Assembly: GCA_003139735.1 (NCBI GenBank)
Contig: PLGA01000637.1
Span: 1-10,834 of the forward strand
DNA: 10,834 nt
From: Bryobacterales bacterium
GTDB taxonomy: Bacteria; Acidobacteriota; Terriglobia; Bryobacterales; Bryobacteraceae
Reading direction: 5' to 3'
Under the pieces are notes generated by a model. That model saw only the letters and a program-made list of their open reading frames with translations. It had not been told where the DNA came from and searched no databases. The translations under genes were made by a program, and so were the position numbers. Below are positions 10,430-10,834 of the stretch, piece after piece (position 1 is the stretch's first letter; each line of letters opens with the position of its first letter).

Positions 10430-10834
10430 CTACTGCATCAGCCTTAACCCGCCCGGCCCCGGAATGGTCCGCACCCACGAATTCATCTCTTCTTCGTTTT
10501 GCAGCAGATCGCGCAGCGTGGCCTTGCCCAGCACGCCATCCACGGCCACCTGCAACGCCCGCCACAGCGAACGCACGGAGCAGTCCACCGAACGCGTGCA
10601 AATGGCGGCCTGGCCGGCGTGGCTGTCGCAGAAGTCGCTTTCGAATAGCCGCCCCCCGAGCGCGTCCATCACGTCGCCGATCACAATCTCCGCGGCCGGC
10701 CGCGCCAGCGTGTAGCCGCCTTCCTTGCCGCGCGCCGCTTTCACGAACCCGCCTTTGCGCAGCGCCCGCAGGATCTTGGCGGCGTACGCCGTCGACACGC
10801 CCTCCGCCTCGCTGATTTCCGGAATGGTCAGCGA
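10430..10834 (-). CDS. Rrf2/IscR-family transcriptional regulator (5' end outside window)
   Basis: The frame is open to the window edge: SLTIPEISEAEG continues into VSTAYAAKILRALRKGGFVK and ARGKEGGYTLARPAAEIVIG, the winged helix-turn-helix DNA-binding region of Rrf2 proteins. The cysteine segment FCDSHAGQAAICTRSVDC follows, with Cys-x9-Cys-x5-Cys, compared with Cys-x5-Cys-x5-Cys in IscR. This suggests an Fe-S cluster sensor, though the wider first spacing is noteworthy. SVRSLWRALQVAVDGVLGKA and TLRDLLQ form the dimerisation helix and end. In many Acidobacteria such a gene precedes suf genes for Fe-S assembly; those would be transcribed downstream on this strand, but here the convergent TIGR03435 gene lies there instead. 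About 25 N-terminal residues are missing from view. Confidence 0.85.
   Translation of the reverse strand, partial: SLTIPEISEAEGVSTAYAAKILRALRKGGFVKAARGKEGGYTLARPAAEIVIGDVMDALGGRLFESDFCDSHAGQAAICTRSVDCSVRSLWRALQVAVDGVLGKATLRDLLQNEEEMNSWVRTIPGPGGLRLMQ

Overview
The window looks like a piece of an acidobacterial chromosome of the Solibacter/Bryobacter type. The evidence is a TIGR03435-family gene (a family strongly expanded in that group), GC-rich core genes, and many palindromic intergenic elements. This placement rests on recall of family distribution, not on a search.

Backbone, left part (1-5345): the tail of an upstream gene, an RluB/RsuA-type pseudouridine synthase and a CoA-binding-domain protein form a tightly overlapping plus-strand set. 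A minus-strand block follows: rpsO, pnp (with a structured leader) and a DUF192 protein. Upstream of rpsO lies a frameshifted relic of a secreted protein, and then a dead Phd/RelE-type toxin-antitoxin pair (nonsense codon in the antitoxin, toxin cut after about 11 codons). The TIGR03435 gene then starts with a good ribosome binding site but stops abruptly.

Insert (5346-9782): 4,437 bp of visibly AT-richer DNA splits the TIGR03435 gene at codon 103. It is bordered by the 5-bp direct repeat CCGCG, and removing it restores one continuous 309-codon frame. Its cargo is a restriction-modification island. A ribbon-helix-helix (RHH) regulator sits 1 bp before a beta-class SPPY DNA methyltransferase, behind a promoter covered by nested palindromes. 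A restriction endonuclease converges on the methyltransferase, with a 35-bp tail overlap. The rest is a translationally coupled pair of exported proteins (PBCV-adaptor-like and HNH nuclease), two small unknown genes, and a 500-bp regulatory-looking region with repeats. Both ends of the insert are truncated genes reading outward: on the left the 5' part of a YbjQ-like gene, on the right the first 59 codons of a tyrosine-recombinase-type integrase without a catalytic domain. The element therefore cannot move by itself in its present form.

Backbone, right part (9783-10834): the remainder of the TIGR03435 gene, then a convergent Rrf2/IscR-type regulator running off the window.

The most interesting points are the exact footprint of the insertion, an RM system apparently controlled by an RHH protein instead of a classical helix-turn-helix controller, and the linked exported HNH operon.
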